Positions 16,570 to 25,097 of a stretch of 55,651 nt of DNA are shown here, piece by piece. Made by a program: the position numbers and the translations under genes. The stretch is from CAZDVQ01 sp964508975 (GTDB taxonomy: Bacteria; Bacteroidota; Bacteroidia; Chitinophagales; Saprospiraceae), in the NCBI GenBank assembly GCA_964508975.1, contig CAZDVQ010000028.1, forward strand, positions 1 to 55,651, written 5' to 3'. How positions within the stretch are numbered: position 1 is the stretch's first letter; the number at the start of each line of letters is the position of its first letter. The notes under the pieces were generated by a model that saw nothing but the letters and a program-made list of their open reading frames with translations, was not told the DNA's origin and searched no databases.

Positions 16570-16594
16570 CCAAGGCCGCAAAGCGGCCTTGGCT
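16568..16594. repeat. perfect 12-bp hairpin with AAA loop after A3
   Basis: AGCCAAGGCCGC-AAA-GCGGCCTTGGCT. It begins at the end of the family-A tail and is directly followed by a heptamer array. Confidence 0.85.
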
Positions 16595-16655
16595 AACTAT
16601 GAACTATGAATGATGAACTATGAACTATGAACTATCAACTATGAACTATCAACTA
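16595..16655. repeat. heptamer array, TATGAAC type
   Basis: About eight units of TATGAAC or TATCAAC in register. Confidence 0.85.
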
Positions 16656-16660
16656 TAATA

Positions 16661-17074
16661 TCAATGGCTTTCCGTATAACTTTTAAAGTTGTTGAGGATA
16701 GCTTGCCAGCCTTGTTGTTGTAGCTCGATAGGGTTTTCGGTTTCAGGGTCAAATGACACGCTTATGGCGGTAGAACCGTCTTGTTCCAATAATTGCACGG
16801 TGGCATAACGACCGCCAAATTCATAGGTCAATGAGTTGCTGGGGTTAAGTTCTGTATAAACAGCCTCGAAGTCGAAACCAAAGCTTCCGTCTTTGGCTTC
16901 CATGCGGGCCACGTATTTACCGCCGATGTTTAAATCGTTGGAGGCAGCAGGGCAATGCCAGCTCGGGTCAGCGAAATTCCATTGGGTAATGTGCTCTGGC
17001 TGGGTGTAGTAATCCCAAACCTTTTGTTTGTCGGCATGAACGAGGGCTTGAACTGTAATTCTTGCTGGGGTCAT
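16661..17074 (-). CDS. SRPBCC (START/Bet v1-like) domain protein, AHSA1-type
   Basis: 137 residues, a single domain. ITVQALVHADKQKVWDYYTQ, HITQWNFADPSWHCPAA, GGKYVARMEAKDGSFGFDFE and the final amphipathic helix (QQQGWQAILNNFKSYTE) match the polyketide-cyclase/AHSA1 pattern. These proteins bind small hydrophobic ligands or, in Aha1 itself, Hsp90; the partner here is not known. It stands alone, upstream of a heptamer array. Confidence 0.88.
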   Translation of the reverse strand: MTPARITVQALVHADKQKVWDYYTQPEHITQWNFADPSWHCPAASNDLNIGGKYVARMEAKDGSFGFDFEAVYTELNPSNSLTYEFGGRYATVQLLEQDGSTAISVSFDPETENPIELQQQGWQAILNNFKSYTESH

Positions 17075-17186
17075 GGTATTTAGGTGTTATATCTGAAAGT
17101 TTGAATTGGCTGTGTAACGATTAATCTCTTTAGGCATGGCAAAAATATAATTTTTAGCTCGTGAAATCAATTCAAAACCTAATCCG

Positions 17187-17807
17187 TCAATCAACTATAT
17201 AATACATCCAATTTTCATGAGCAGTCTCACGCACATTGGCATGAGGTACCTGTACGCTTGAATCATGATGAGGGGAATAAACAACAACTTCATTGTTGAA
17301 ACCCATGATTACATTTTGAGTAAATGATAATTGAAAATTGTCATCTAACTTTTGGTATTCATAAGCCGCTATGCCCATTACCCTTGGTGTTGGGATATCA
17401 TTGATATACAAAGGCTTAAGTGTATCTAAATGCTCAGGGTAATGTTTTGTAGCTGCTTTGTATCGTTCGATAGCTGTAATTAATTTATCAGCGTTATTGA
17501 TGGCAAGCGACCTGCTTATTTCTGTTAGCCTATCAAAAGTCAAATTTGACAGCACGAAGGCTAGCATTGGAACCGTAAAAAGAAGTATAGGTAGTATATA
17601 TTTACGCTTTTTATTGAATTGAAATATGGTCCAGACAATTCCAACGGGAATGAGCCAAAGCGTAAAATAACTTATAAGTTGAATGAAATTGAATATTGGA
17701 TTTACATAACTATTCCAATGACCAGGCCCTGGTAAAAAAGGTAAAAGCAGTAATATTAAAATGATAAAGTTTATACCGAATATTAACGTGTATTGGCCTC
17801 TAGTCAT
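17187..17807 (-). CDS. membrane protein, unknown, with extracytoplasmic C-terminal domain
   Basis: 206 residues. Three hydrophobic segments at about 8-26, 40-65 and 73-92, then a soluble region (LTEISRSLAINNADKLITAI, ERYKAATKHYPEHLDTLKPL, TPRVMGIAAYEYQ). The heptad-like region with YPEHLDTL resembles the globular part of type II pseudopilins, but there is no prepilin leader. AT-rich compared with neighbours, as is the following pair. Not recognised. Confidence 0.7.
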   Translation of the reverse strand: MTRGQYTLIFGINFIILILLLLPFLPGPGHWNSYVNPIFNFIQLISYFTLWLIPVGIVWTIFQFNKKRKYILPILLFTVPMLAFVLSNLTFDRLTEISRSLAINNADKLITAIERYKAATKHYPEHLDTLKPLYINDIPTPRVMGIAAYEYQKLDDNFQLSFTQNVIMGFNNEVVVYSPHHDSSVQVPHANVRETAHENWMYYIVD

Positions 17808-17881
17808 TTCTTAATACTTTAGTTTTGTTTGCCTCCGTTGCATAATTAAGCATATCTCAAGTTAATTTCACCTTTGAATAC

Positions 17882-18268
17882 TTAATGTTTAAGTTCAATG
17901 AGGAATTTTTGAAAACTGATCCAAAGTTCGGTATCTCTAAAAAAGTCGAGCCCCAATACACCGTCAATTTCAGATAAAACATTATTGCCTAAAAAATCAT
18001 ATGAACAGATAGTAAGATTTCGCTTTGTATGTCCAAGCGCATTGAGGTATTTAATGTTGAAAACATGGGCATCGACAACACCCTTTGCTGTCTCAAACTG
18101 AACTGTACCTAAGCTATCATCCAATCTGTATCCAATAATTAATAGTTTTGTCAGGTCAATTATCGTGTGAGATGCACCTGTATCCAATACCAATGAAACT
18201 TCCTCGTCCTCTACAAATGTAGGAACAAGAATCAGGCTTTCTTCAGATTCAAGCGAAAATGGTATCAC
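17882..18268 (-). CDS. single-domain retropepsin-like aspartic protease
   Basis: 128 residues. LVLDTGASHTIIDLT gives the catalytic DTGA at residues 29-32, and EIDGVLGLDFFRDTELWISF is the matching C-terminal ILG-type strand. One domain means it must dimerise, as retroviral proteases do. No signal peptide or membrane helix. The start is GTG at 18268, overlapping the TAG stop of the upstream gene by one base, so translation is coupled. Confidence 0.85.
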   Translation of the reverse strand: MIPFSLESEESLILVPTFVEDEEVSLVLDTGASHTIIDLTKLLIIGYRLDDSLGTVQFETAKGVVDAHVFNIKYLNALGHTKRNLTICSYDFLGNNVLSEIDGVLGLDFFRDTELWISFQKFLIELKH

Positions 18269-18522
18269 TAAAGCCAGAATTTACGATTTTGTGGCATTTC
18301 ACCCGTAAAAATACAGGTGTAGGTATCGTAACCTTTGCGGTAATCTTTGGCTGTATAAGCTAATTCTCGCTTGTCCTTGCTGGCATGCAATACAATGCCA
18401 CGTACCAACTTGCGAACCACCGAGCCCAAAGTACCAGGGTTATCCAATTCAGGGTTAGCCACCAATACCCACTGGTCGGGATATTGCGCCTTGATTTCTG
18501 CTATGCTTAATACTTCATGCAT
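18268..18522 (-). CDS. small cytosolic protein coupled to the retropepsin gene
   Basis: 84 residues, MHEVLSIAEIKAQYPDQWVL... with LDNPGTLGSVVRKLVRGIVL and HASKDKRELAYTAK. Not recognised by name. It is the first gene of a two-gene unit with the retropepsin, and TATATTTG (minus, 18582-18589) is a probable -7 box about 60 bp upstream. It may be the substrate, inhibitor or regulator of the protease; inference from coupling only. Confidence 0.75.
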   Translation of the reverse strand: MHEVLSIAEIKAQYPDQWVLVANPELDNPGTLGSVVRKLVRGIVLHASKDKRELAYTAKDYRKGYDTYTCIFTGEMPQNRKFWL

Positions 18523-18581
18523 GGTAAGCCGAACATTTTATAATGAATTGCTGTGTTTCAACAGTTACTGAATAACGAGCA

Positions 18582-18589
18582 CAAATATA
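18582..18589 (-). promoter_or_regulatory. -7 box of the small protein/retropepsin unit
   Basis: TATATTTG on the minus strand, an exact TAnnTTTG. Confidence 0.5.
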
Positions 18590-18691
18590 ACCATATTCAT
18601 TTATTATTGGTTTCCATTTGTAAACATTTTCCGTTGTTCATCATGCGGATATTGCCATACATGATATACCACGGCAGCAGTAGAGCCGCCC

Positions 18692-18811
18692 AACCTGGGC
18701 GGCTAAAGCGTTAGCGATGTGGAGCGGTGGCCCGCAGGGCCAGACCCGAAGGGGCCGAGCGTCAGCGAGCCGCGCAACGTAGCGGCGGCCGTAGGCCGCA
18801 ACGCCCAAAAA
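18692..18811 (-). repeat. family B triloop-hairpin repeat (B1)
   Basis: Plus-strand landmarks: CGTTAGCGATGTGGAGC, TGGCCC-GCA-GGGCCA, GGGCCGAGCGTCAGCGAGC, GCGGCC-GTA-GGCCGC, CAACGCCC end. Degenerate seven-base AT-rich repeats (18812-18838) follow. The rest of 18523-18961 shows only AT-rich DNA. Confidence 0.8.
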
Positions 18812-18961
18812 GAATAAATGAATAAATGATAAATTGATATGTCTTGCTAATATTCAGGGGCAAATACCACAGCCCGGCGAAAAAAAATGGTGCTTTTGAT
18901 GTTGGGCCAAGTGGAATTCCACAAAAAAATCAGACCTTAGCCGTTTACAAATGATGCTACC

Positions 18962-21778
18962 ATGAAAAAGTTATTCCTGCTCGATGCTTTTGCATTGATT
19001 TTCAGGGCCCATTATGCCTTTATCAAACGCCCACTCATCAACTCTAAAGGGGTGAATACCTCGGCGGTGACGGGTTTTGTGAACGTGCTGTGGGATTTGC
19101 TGCAAAAAGAAAAACCTAGTCACCTGGCGGTGTGTTTCGACCTCTCGGGGCCAACTTTCCGCCATGATATGTTCCCGGCCTACAAGGCAAACCGAGAGGA
19201 AACGCCCGAGGATATCGTTATTGCTGTGCCTTACATCCGCGAAATCTTGAAGGCTTGGAATATTCCTATTCTACAGATGCCGGGCTATGAAGCCGACGAC
19301 GTGGTGGGCACTATCTCGAAACAAGCTGAAAAGGCTGGTTTTCAGGTGTATATGATGACACCCGACAAGGATTACGGTCAGTTGGTATCGCCCAATATTT
19401 TCATGTATAAACCAGCACGCTTGGGCAATGAACTGGAAATTTGGGACGAGGCGAAAATCCTATCGGAATGGGGCATTAAACGCGTGGACCAAGTCATCGA
19501 CATGCTGGGCCTGCAAGGTGATGCCGTGGATAATATCCCGGGCGTGCCAGGCATTGGACCTAAATCTGCCCAAAAGCTGCTCGAACAATTTGATACTATT
19601 GAGGGTATTTTAGCCAATACACACTTGCTACAAGGCAAACAGAAAGAAGCCTTGGAAACCTTTGCAGATCAAGCGATTTTGTCGAAAAAACTAGCGGCTA
19701 TCGACCTGAACGTGCCCATCGAATTTGATGAAGAAGATTGCAAAATGGGCGACCCCAACAAGGAAGCCCTAGGCGCTTTGTTCAAGGAGTTGGAGTTCCG
19801 CTCGCTAGCCAACCGTATTTTAGGCCAAGATAGCGGCCAAGAAGCCGTGGTACAATTGAGCGCTGGCACACAAGGCGATTTGTTTGGCGGTACAACAGAT
19901 GCCAAGCCAGCAGTGCTTGAAAAAGCAGCGTATGTGTCGAATTACAGCTCGGGCAAGGCTGCTATCGCTGATAAAAATATCGAGAATACTGAACACCAAT
20001 ACCACATTGCCCAAACCGCCGAGGAGCGCCAAGCCTTGATTAAAGCCCTGCGCGAGGCTGGTAGCTTTGCTTTTGATACCGAAACCACCGGACTTGAAAC
20101 CGTGGATGCTGAAATTGTAGGCCTTTCCTTTAGTTTTAAAGCACAAACGGCCTGGTATGTACCTGTGCCTCAAAAAGGTGCGGCGGAAATTATGTCGGAG
20201 TTTAAGGAAATCCTAGAGGATTCATCTTTGCGCAAGATTGGCCAAAACATCAAGTTTGATGCCTTGATGCTGCGGAATTACGGTATTCACCTGCAAGGCG
20301 ATATCCTAGATACCATGGTGGTACATTACCTGCTTGAGCCCGACAAAAGGCACGGTATGGATTATCTATCAGAGACTTATCTCAATTACACACCTGTACC
20401 TATAGAGGCCTTGATTGGCAAGGGGAAAGCCCAGCTATCCATGCGCGACGTTCCGTTGGCTAAGATTGCAGAATATGCCGCCGAGGACGCCGATGTAACC
20501 TGGCAGTTGGCCGAGAAGCTACAACCGCTGCTCGAACCCAGCGTTGAAAAACTGTACAAAGAGATTGAAGCGCCGCTCATCATGGTGCTGGCCGATGTAG
20601 AAGCGGAAGGCATAAACCTTGATTCAAAGTTCTTAGAGGACTATTCGAAAGTGCTCGATGTGGACATCCAAGCCATACAGAAAGAGATATTTGAAATGGG
20701 TGGTGTGCGGGAAATCAATTTGAACTCGCCCGCGCAGATTGGTCAACTGCTGTTTGACAAACTGAAAATACCTTACCGTTGGAAAAAAACGGCCACCGCG
20801 CAATACTCGACCGACGAGGAGAAACTCAGCGAGCTCGCCTACGAGCATATCATCGTGCAAAAGATTTTGGACTACCGCCAACTGGCCAAGCTAAAGTCAA
20901 CTTACGTGGATGCCCTGCCCCGTATGGTTAACGCCAAAACTGGCCGTTTGCATACTTCCTTTAACCAGGCTTTGGCCCAAACTGGTCGACTGAGCTCGCA
21001 AAACCCGAACTTGCAGAATATCCCTGTCCGCTCAGAACGAGGCCGAGAAGTACGCAAGGCATTCATACCACGGGATGCAAACCACGTGCTAATGGCAGCC
21101 GACTACTCGCAAATTGAGCTGCGCCTTATTGCTGAAATCAGCGGCGATCCCAACATGTTGGAAGCTTTCCAAAACGGTCAAGATATCCACGCGGCCACGG
21201 CAGCCAAAATTTACAACGTTCCGATAGACCAAGTGACCAAAGAGCAGCGTTACAACGCCAAAACGGTTAACTTTTCCATCATTTACGGTGCGGGGTCAAC
21301 TAACCTTTCGCGGCAGTTGAGCATCAAGCGTGCCGAGGCACAAGTGTTGATTGACGCATACTTTGCCCAATACTCCGGTATTAAAGAATACATGGAGAAA
21401 ACGGTGAAAGAAGCCCGTGAAACAGGCTTTGTGAGCACGCTTATGGGTCGCCGTAGGTATCTCCGCGACATCAATTCCAATTCATCGCTCATGCGCTCGA
21501 ACGACGAGCGGATTGCCGTGAACACACCCATCCAAGGCTCCGCTGCCGACATGATAAAAATCGCCATGATCAACATCCACAAGGCGCTTAAAGATGGCGG
21601 TTTTAAAACCAAGATGCTCTTGCAAGTGCATGACGAATTGGTGTTCGACGTACCCAAGGATGAGGTGGAGCGCGTAAGTCCAATCATCGAGCACTTGATG
21701 AAAACAGCCTTGCCAAATTTAAAAGTGCCCATTGAAGTTGGCATTGATACTGGGGAGAACTGGCTGGAGGCGCATTAG
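18962..21778 (+). CDS. polA: DNA polymerase I
   Basis: 938 residues, full length. 5'-3' exonuclease domain (1 to about 290: LFLLDAFALIFRAHYA, YEADDVVGT, DKDYGQLV, GVPGIGPKSA). 3'-5' proofreading domain about 350-540 with intact Exo I (FDTETTG), Exo II (NIKFDALML) and Exo III (YAAEDAD), so it should proofread. Polymerase domain with motif A (ADYSQIELRLIAEISGD), motif B (RYNAKTVNFSIIYG) and motif C (QVHDELVFDVP). It fills gaps and removes RNA primers in replication and repair. The stop codon lies in a perfect 26-bp hairpin. Confidence 0.97.
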   Translation: MKKLFLLDAFALIFRAHYAFIKRPLINSKGVNTSAVTGFVNVLWDLLQKEKPSHLAVCFDLSGPTFRHDMFPAYKANREETPEDIVIAVPYIREILKAWNIPILQMPGYEADDVVGTISKQAEKAGFQVYMMTPDKDYGQLVSPNIFMYKPARLGNELEIWDEAKILSEWGIKRVDQVIDMLGLQGDAVDNIPGVPGIGPKSAQKLLEQFDTIEGILANTHLLQGKQKEALETFADQAILSKKLAAIDLNVPIEFDEEDCKMGDPNKEALGALFKELEFRSLANRILGQDSGQEAVVQLSAGTQGDLFGGTTDAKPAVLEKAAYVSNYSSGKAAIADKNIENTEHQYHIAQTAEERQALIKALREAGSFAFDTETTGLETVDAEIVGLSFSFKAQTAWYVPVPQKGAAEIMSEFKEILEDSSLRKIGQNIKFDALMLRNYGIHLQGDILDTMVVHYLLEPDKRHGMDYLSETYLNYTPVPIEALIGKGKAQLSMRDVPLAKIAEYAAEDADVTWQLAEKLQPLLEPSVEKLYKEIEAPLIMVLADVEAEGINLDSKFLEDYSKVLDVDIQAIQKEIFEMGGVREINLNSPAQIGQLLFDKLKIPYRWKKTATAQYSTDEEKLSELAYEHIIVQKILDYRQLAKLKSTYVDALPRMVNAKTGRLHTSFNQALAQTGRLSSQNPNLQNIPVRSERGREVRKAFIPRDANHVLMAADYSQIELRLIAEISGDPNMLEAFQNGQDIHAATAAKIYNVPIDQVTKEQRYNAKTVNFSIIYGAGSTNLSRQLSIKRAEAQVLIDAYFAQYSGIKEYMEKTVKEARETGFVSTLMGRRRYLRDINSNSSLMRSNDERIAVNTPIQGSAADMIKIAMINIHKALKDGGFKTKMLLQVHDELVFDVPKDEVERVSPIIEHLMKTALPNLKVPIEVGIDTGENWLEAH

Positions 21779-21826
21779 CCTAATAGCAGCGCCCTGCTTT
21801 GCAGGGCGCTGCTATTAGGCTAATGC
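21772..21826. repeat. perfect 26-bp hairpin with TTT loop across the polA stop codon
   Basis: Left arm 21772-21797 and right arm 21801-21826 are exact reverse complements with TTT between. The left arm contains the end of the penultimate codon region and the TAG stop. No T run follows, so it is not a standard terminator on either strand. Confidence 0.9.
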
Positions 21827-21827
21827 T

Positions 21828-22142
21828 GAACGATGAACTATGAACGATGAACCTGGCGGGCTTCGCTCGCCCAACCCCCGCTACCAACAGGCGCGCAGCG
21901 GCTGTGCAGTGGAGGGGGTCGCCGCAACGCGGCGGGGGGAGGCGCTATATGAACTATGAACTATGAACGATGAACGATGAACCTGGCGGGCTTCGCTCGC
22001 CCAACCCCCGCTACCAACAGGCGCGCAGCGGCTGTGCAGTGGAGGGGGTCGCCGCAACGCGGCGGGGGGAGGCGCTATATGAACTATGAATCATGAACTA
22101 TGAACGCTACCAACTCCGAACTACCAACTACCAACTACGAAG
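21828..22142. repeat. heptamer arrays and two family-C copies in a 130-bp tandem duplication
   Basis: 21841-21960 and 21971-22090 are identical as far as I can read (120 bp), with a period of 130 bp. Each unit is heptamers of TGAACTA/TGAACGA type plus a family-C repeat (C4 starting 21852, C5 starting 21982, both with CGGGC-TTC-GCTCG). After the second unit the heptamers change to CCAACTA type (22108-22140) and run up to the TolC start codon. Confidence 0.85.
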
Positions 22143-22143
22143 A

Positions 22144-23619
22144 ATGAATTGGAAAAACCTAATACTCGGACTTGCGCTTGGCTGTTGCATAAACTTGCCG
22201 GCCCAGGAGCTCATCAGCCTTGACTTGGCAGATGCTGTCCAAATTGCCAAAGGCGAATCACCGACTTCGCAACTAGCGGATGCCCGATTGAAAAACAGCT
22301 ACTGGCGTTTTAAAGCATTCCAGGCCAACTATAAGCCGCAAATGTTCCTGGATGCTACCCTACCCTCCATTAACCGGACAATCAGCCAGATTGTAGACCC
22401 AGAAACAGGGCAGCAGAACTTTTTGCCCATCAGTTTCATGACTAACCGTATGTTTTTGTCCTTACAGCAAAACATACCGCTCACAGGTGGACAAGTTTAC
22501 TTGAGTTCAGGTTTGCAGCGCACCGACAACTTCGGGGTACTCAATGGACAAGCCTGGTATTCAACGCCCGTAGTAATTGGTATTAACCAACCATTGTTTG
22601 CTTTCAACAGCATGAAATGGGAGCGCAAGGTTGAGCCTTTACGCTATCAAGAAGCCAAGCTGGATAATATTGAAGCCCGGGAGCAATCGGCACTGGAGGC
22701 TGTCGGGAGCTTTTTTGATGTTTATATCGCACAAATCGAGCTGGAAGCAGCCCTGGTAGACAAAGCCAATGCCGATACCTTATTCATCTTGTCTAAAGGC
22801 CGTTACGAGGTGGGTAAAATTGCAGAGAACGAATTGCTGCAAATAGAACTCAGCGCTATGAACGCCGATACCCGCCGCGCGCAAGCCGAGTTGAACCTGC
22901 AAACATCTACGGAGGAACTACGCCGAACCTTAAACTACAACCAAAAGGTAAGCTTCAAGCTAAACATACCTGATACTTTGCCTGTTGTACTCATCGACCC
23001 CGACAAAGCTCTGTCGGAAGCCATCAAAAACCGGAGAATCAGCGTGGAACACGACCGCCGCCTACTGGAAGCGGAGCGCGACATGATGGAAGCCAAAGTT
23101 GGTAACGGCATTTCGGCTACTTTAAATGGTAGTTTCGGTTTACAGCAAACGGCAGCCACTTTCAGTGGGGCTTATCAGAATCCGATCGACCAGGAGCAAA
23201 TATCTTTAGGGATACAAATACCGTTGGCCGACTGGGGCAAAAACCGCTCGCAAAAAGAGATTGCCCGCACCAACATGGAACTGGTACAGCTTACCATTAA
23301 GCAGGAACGCGTGGCCTTTGAGCAAGGCATCTTGATTAAAGTACAACAGTTTGACATGATTCGCCGCCGCACCGAGATTGCCGAACGCTCTTTCGATATT
23401 GCCCAGCGCAGCTACGACTTAGCCTTGAAACGCTACCGCATCGGTAAAATTGGCATAACCGAGCTCAACCAGGCCCTGTCGGGTATGCAAGAAGCCAGGA
23501 CTGTTTTTTACCAAGCCCTGCGCAACTATTGGTATGCCTTCTACGAGATGCGCCGCATTACTTTATACGACTTTATTGAAAATCAGGCTATTACAAGTAC
23601 CCTTGAAACGCCGAACTAA
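22144..23619 (+). CDS. TolC-family outer-membrane efflux protein
   Basis: 491 residues from MNWKNLILGLALGCC; the frame continues upstream to 22093 through heptamer repeats, which I take as non-coding. Signal peptide ends near NLPAQE. Two OEP repeats of long alpha-helices (EQSALEAVGSFFDVYIAQIE; RTEIAERSFDIAQRSYDLAL) with beta strands (VYLSSGLQRTDNFGVLNG). It forms a trimeric tunnel for export together with an inner-membrane pump not present in the window. Confidence 0.9.
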   Translation: MNWKNLILGLALGCCINLPAQELISLDLADAVQIAKGESPTSQLADARLKNSYWRFKAFQANYKPQMFLDATLPSINRTISQIVDPETGQQNFLPISFMTNRMFLSLQQNIPLTGGQVYLSSGLQRTDNFGVLNGQAWYSTPVVIGINQPLFAFNSMKWERKVEPLRYQEAKLDNIEAREQSALEAVGSFFDVYIAQIELEAALVDKANADTLFILSKGRYEVGKIAENELLQIELSAMNADTRRAQAELNLQTSTEELRRTLNYNQKVSFKLNIPDTLPVVLIDPDKALSEAIKNRRISVEHDRRLLEAERDMMEAKVGNGISATLNGSFGLQQTAATFSGAYQNPIDQEQISLGIQIPLADWGKNRSQKEIARTNMELVQLTIKQERVAFEQGILIKVQQFDMIRRRTEIAERSFDIAQRSYDLALKRYRIGKIGITELNQALSGMQEARTVFYQALRNYWYAFYEMRRITLYDFIENQAITSTLETPN

Positions 23620-24313
23620 ACATATCAGTGCATTTTTGCAGCAACAAGTAGCCCCAAAGGCTTGGTCGCCAAGTTCTTCTAGTTACTTGGTGCTGCGGCG
23701 TTTGTACCCGAATATCAACTGGGAAAAAGTGCGTTTTTTTGAAGGGATGCCCTGGTTTGTAGGCAAATTTGCCGAGGCCATCGTGCTGCCGTCGGCATAC
23801 CGTTTAGATTACCTAGATGTATACCTCAAACAGGCCCAGGACGATGATGTGGAAAGCCTAGCGCTGTTGGTACACGAGGCTATGCACCTGCAACAATGCC
23901 ATGAAATCAAGGGCTTGCTAGGTTATGGTTATTTCCGCAAGTTTGTAGTATATTACTTGGCTTATTACTACCAAGTTTTCTTTGCCGTATGGCGGGAAGA
24001 AAGTTTCAAAATAGCCCGCGAAAAAGGATACTGGAAGCACCCCCTCGAGCTACCCGCTTACTTACAGGAACGGCGCTTTAAAAAATTGTTAACTGACCAC
24101 CTGAAAGCTGGCTTCCCGATACATGAAACCGTGAGCACCGATAGTTTCCTGGACCAATTAACGCAAATAAAGGTAGGTGATAGCGGCACCACAAAGGCAC
24201 CCAAGCTTTGGTTTATCGTGCCGGCTACGCTGGTCACGCTGCCCTTATTGTTCGCGGCCCCAATCGTTGATGGAGCGCTTCGCTTGGCATATGCGGTAAG
24301 CGGTAAGCGGTAA
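23603..24313 (+). CDS. HExxH-motif protein, putative zinc metallohydrolase
   Basis: About 236 residues if translation starts at TTG 23603; an in-frame ATG at 23534 lies deep inside tolC and gives a non-natural N-terminus, so the start is uncertain. LLVHEAMHLQQCHEIKGLLG carries HExxH plus a downstream acidic residue. A C-terminal hydrophobic segment (LWFIVPATLVTLPLLFAAPI) should anchor it. It overlaps the TolC end and is likely co-transcribed. Protein family not recognised. Confidence 0.7.
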   Translation: MKRRTKHISAFLQQQVAPKAWSPSSSSYLVLRRLYPNINWEKVRFFEGMPWFVGKFAEAIVLPSAYRLDYLDVYLKQAQDDDVESLALLVHEAMHLQQCHEIKGLLGYGYFRKFVVYYLAYYYQVFFAVWREESFKIAREKGYWKHPLELPAYLQERRFKKLLTDHLKAGFPIHETVSTDSFLDQLTQIKVGDSGTTKAPKLWFIVPATLVTLPLLFAAPIVDGALRLAYAVSGKR

Positions 24314-24314
24314 A

Positions 24315-24415
24315 TTTGGGCGCCCCGGCGCTTTGCGCCGTCGGTCCCCTCCGGGCTTCGCTGGACGCTCGGTGCTGCGCACTGCGGCTTCGCCGCCCCC
24401 TCTGGGCACCTGGCG
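24315..24415 (+). repeat. family A triloop-hairpin repeat (A4), left half of a mirrored composite
   Basis: Starts just after the TAA of the HExxH gene. GGCGC-TTT-GCGCC, GTGC-TGC-GCAC, GCGGC-TTC-GCCGC, GGCACCTGGCGC tail. Confidence 0.85.
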
Positions 24416-24636
24416 CGACAAACGGCTGCTTCGCAGCCGTTTGTCGATTGTGGATTATGGGTTATGGATTATGGATTATGGATTATGGATGACATATTAA
24501 TAACAATCATGTATTTGCAGTTCATTTATTACGCAGTTTACAAACGTACAGTAAGAGCAGGGTGCCAAGAGTCTAAAATCATCAATCCATAATCAACAAT
24601 CCATAATCAGGCAACGGCTGCTTCGCAGCCGTTGCC
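24416..24636. repeat. hairpin-heptamer-core-heptamer-hairpin segment
   Basis: Hairpin CGACAAACGGCTGC-TTC-GCAGCCGTTTGTCG type (24416-24446, 14-bp stem); array of GGATTAT units (24447-24490); 89-bp core without recognisable content (24491-24579); inverted ATCCATA/AATCCAT units (24580-24609); hairpin with 12-bp stem and TTC loop (24610-24636). Confidence 0.85.
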
Positions 24637-24745
24637 GCGTTAGCTGGCCGGAGGGCAGCCGCATTTGCGGCTGGTGCGTAGCACCGAGCGTCCAGCGAGC
24701 CCATAGGACAGCGGCGACGCGCATGCGGCGCAACGCCCAAAAAAA
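24637..24745 (-). repeat. family A triloop-hairpin repeat (A5), right half of the mirrored composite
   Basis: Minus-strand copy: GGGCGTTGCG head, GTGC-TAC-GCAC, AGCCGC-AAAT-GCGGCT, CCTCCGGCCAGCTAACGC tail facing the core. Confidence 0.85.
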
Positions 24746-24821
24746 CATCTCTATAAACCCTTGATATTCAAAAAACGATTTAACTTTGTTAAATATCCTT
24801 ACCCGTTTTTATACAAAACCT

Positions 24822-24884
24822 ATGAAGCCCTTTCTACTTATCCTTATTGCATCATTGACAATGTCAAATGGTACAACTGCTTAG
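24822..24884 (+). pseudogene. orphan signal-peptide ORF, probable remnant of a secreted protein gene
   Basis: ATG then a 20-residue hydrophobic sequence (MKPFLLILIASL...GTTA) ending in TAG. It looks exactly like a Bacteroidota signal peptide with no mature protein. TAACTTTG (24781-24788) is a good -7 box before it. The following 24885-25097 has no plus-strand frame; a 76-residue minus-strand frame there is not convincing. Confidence 0.4.
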
Positions 24885-25097
24885 TATAAACATGAAAAAA
24901 AACTGCCTTTTTTGAGAGCGAGCATTTGATAACGGTAAAGGAGGAGTGAAATAAGGTTTTATTATTTTCCTCAAAACCTGCACTAACCATTCCTTTTCTC
25001 CTTATATTTGTGGTCTTGAAACCAAGAGCACTTAACATATGTATTACGCTTGGTTTATAGACCCGAATAAGCACACAATCAAGCCTTTAAGAGAGAG

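Noticed and set aside
24844..25074. 76-residue minus-strand frame before the SGNH operon
   Set aside because: No recognisable start region or family pattern; overlaps the signal-peptide remnant in antisense.
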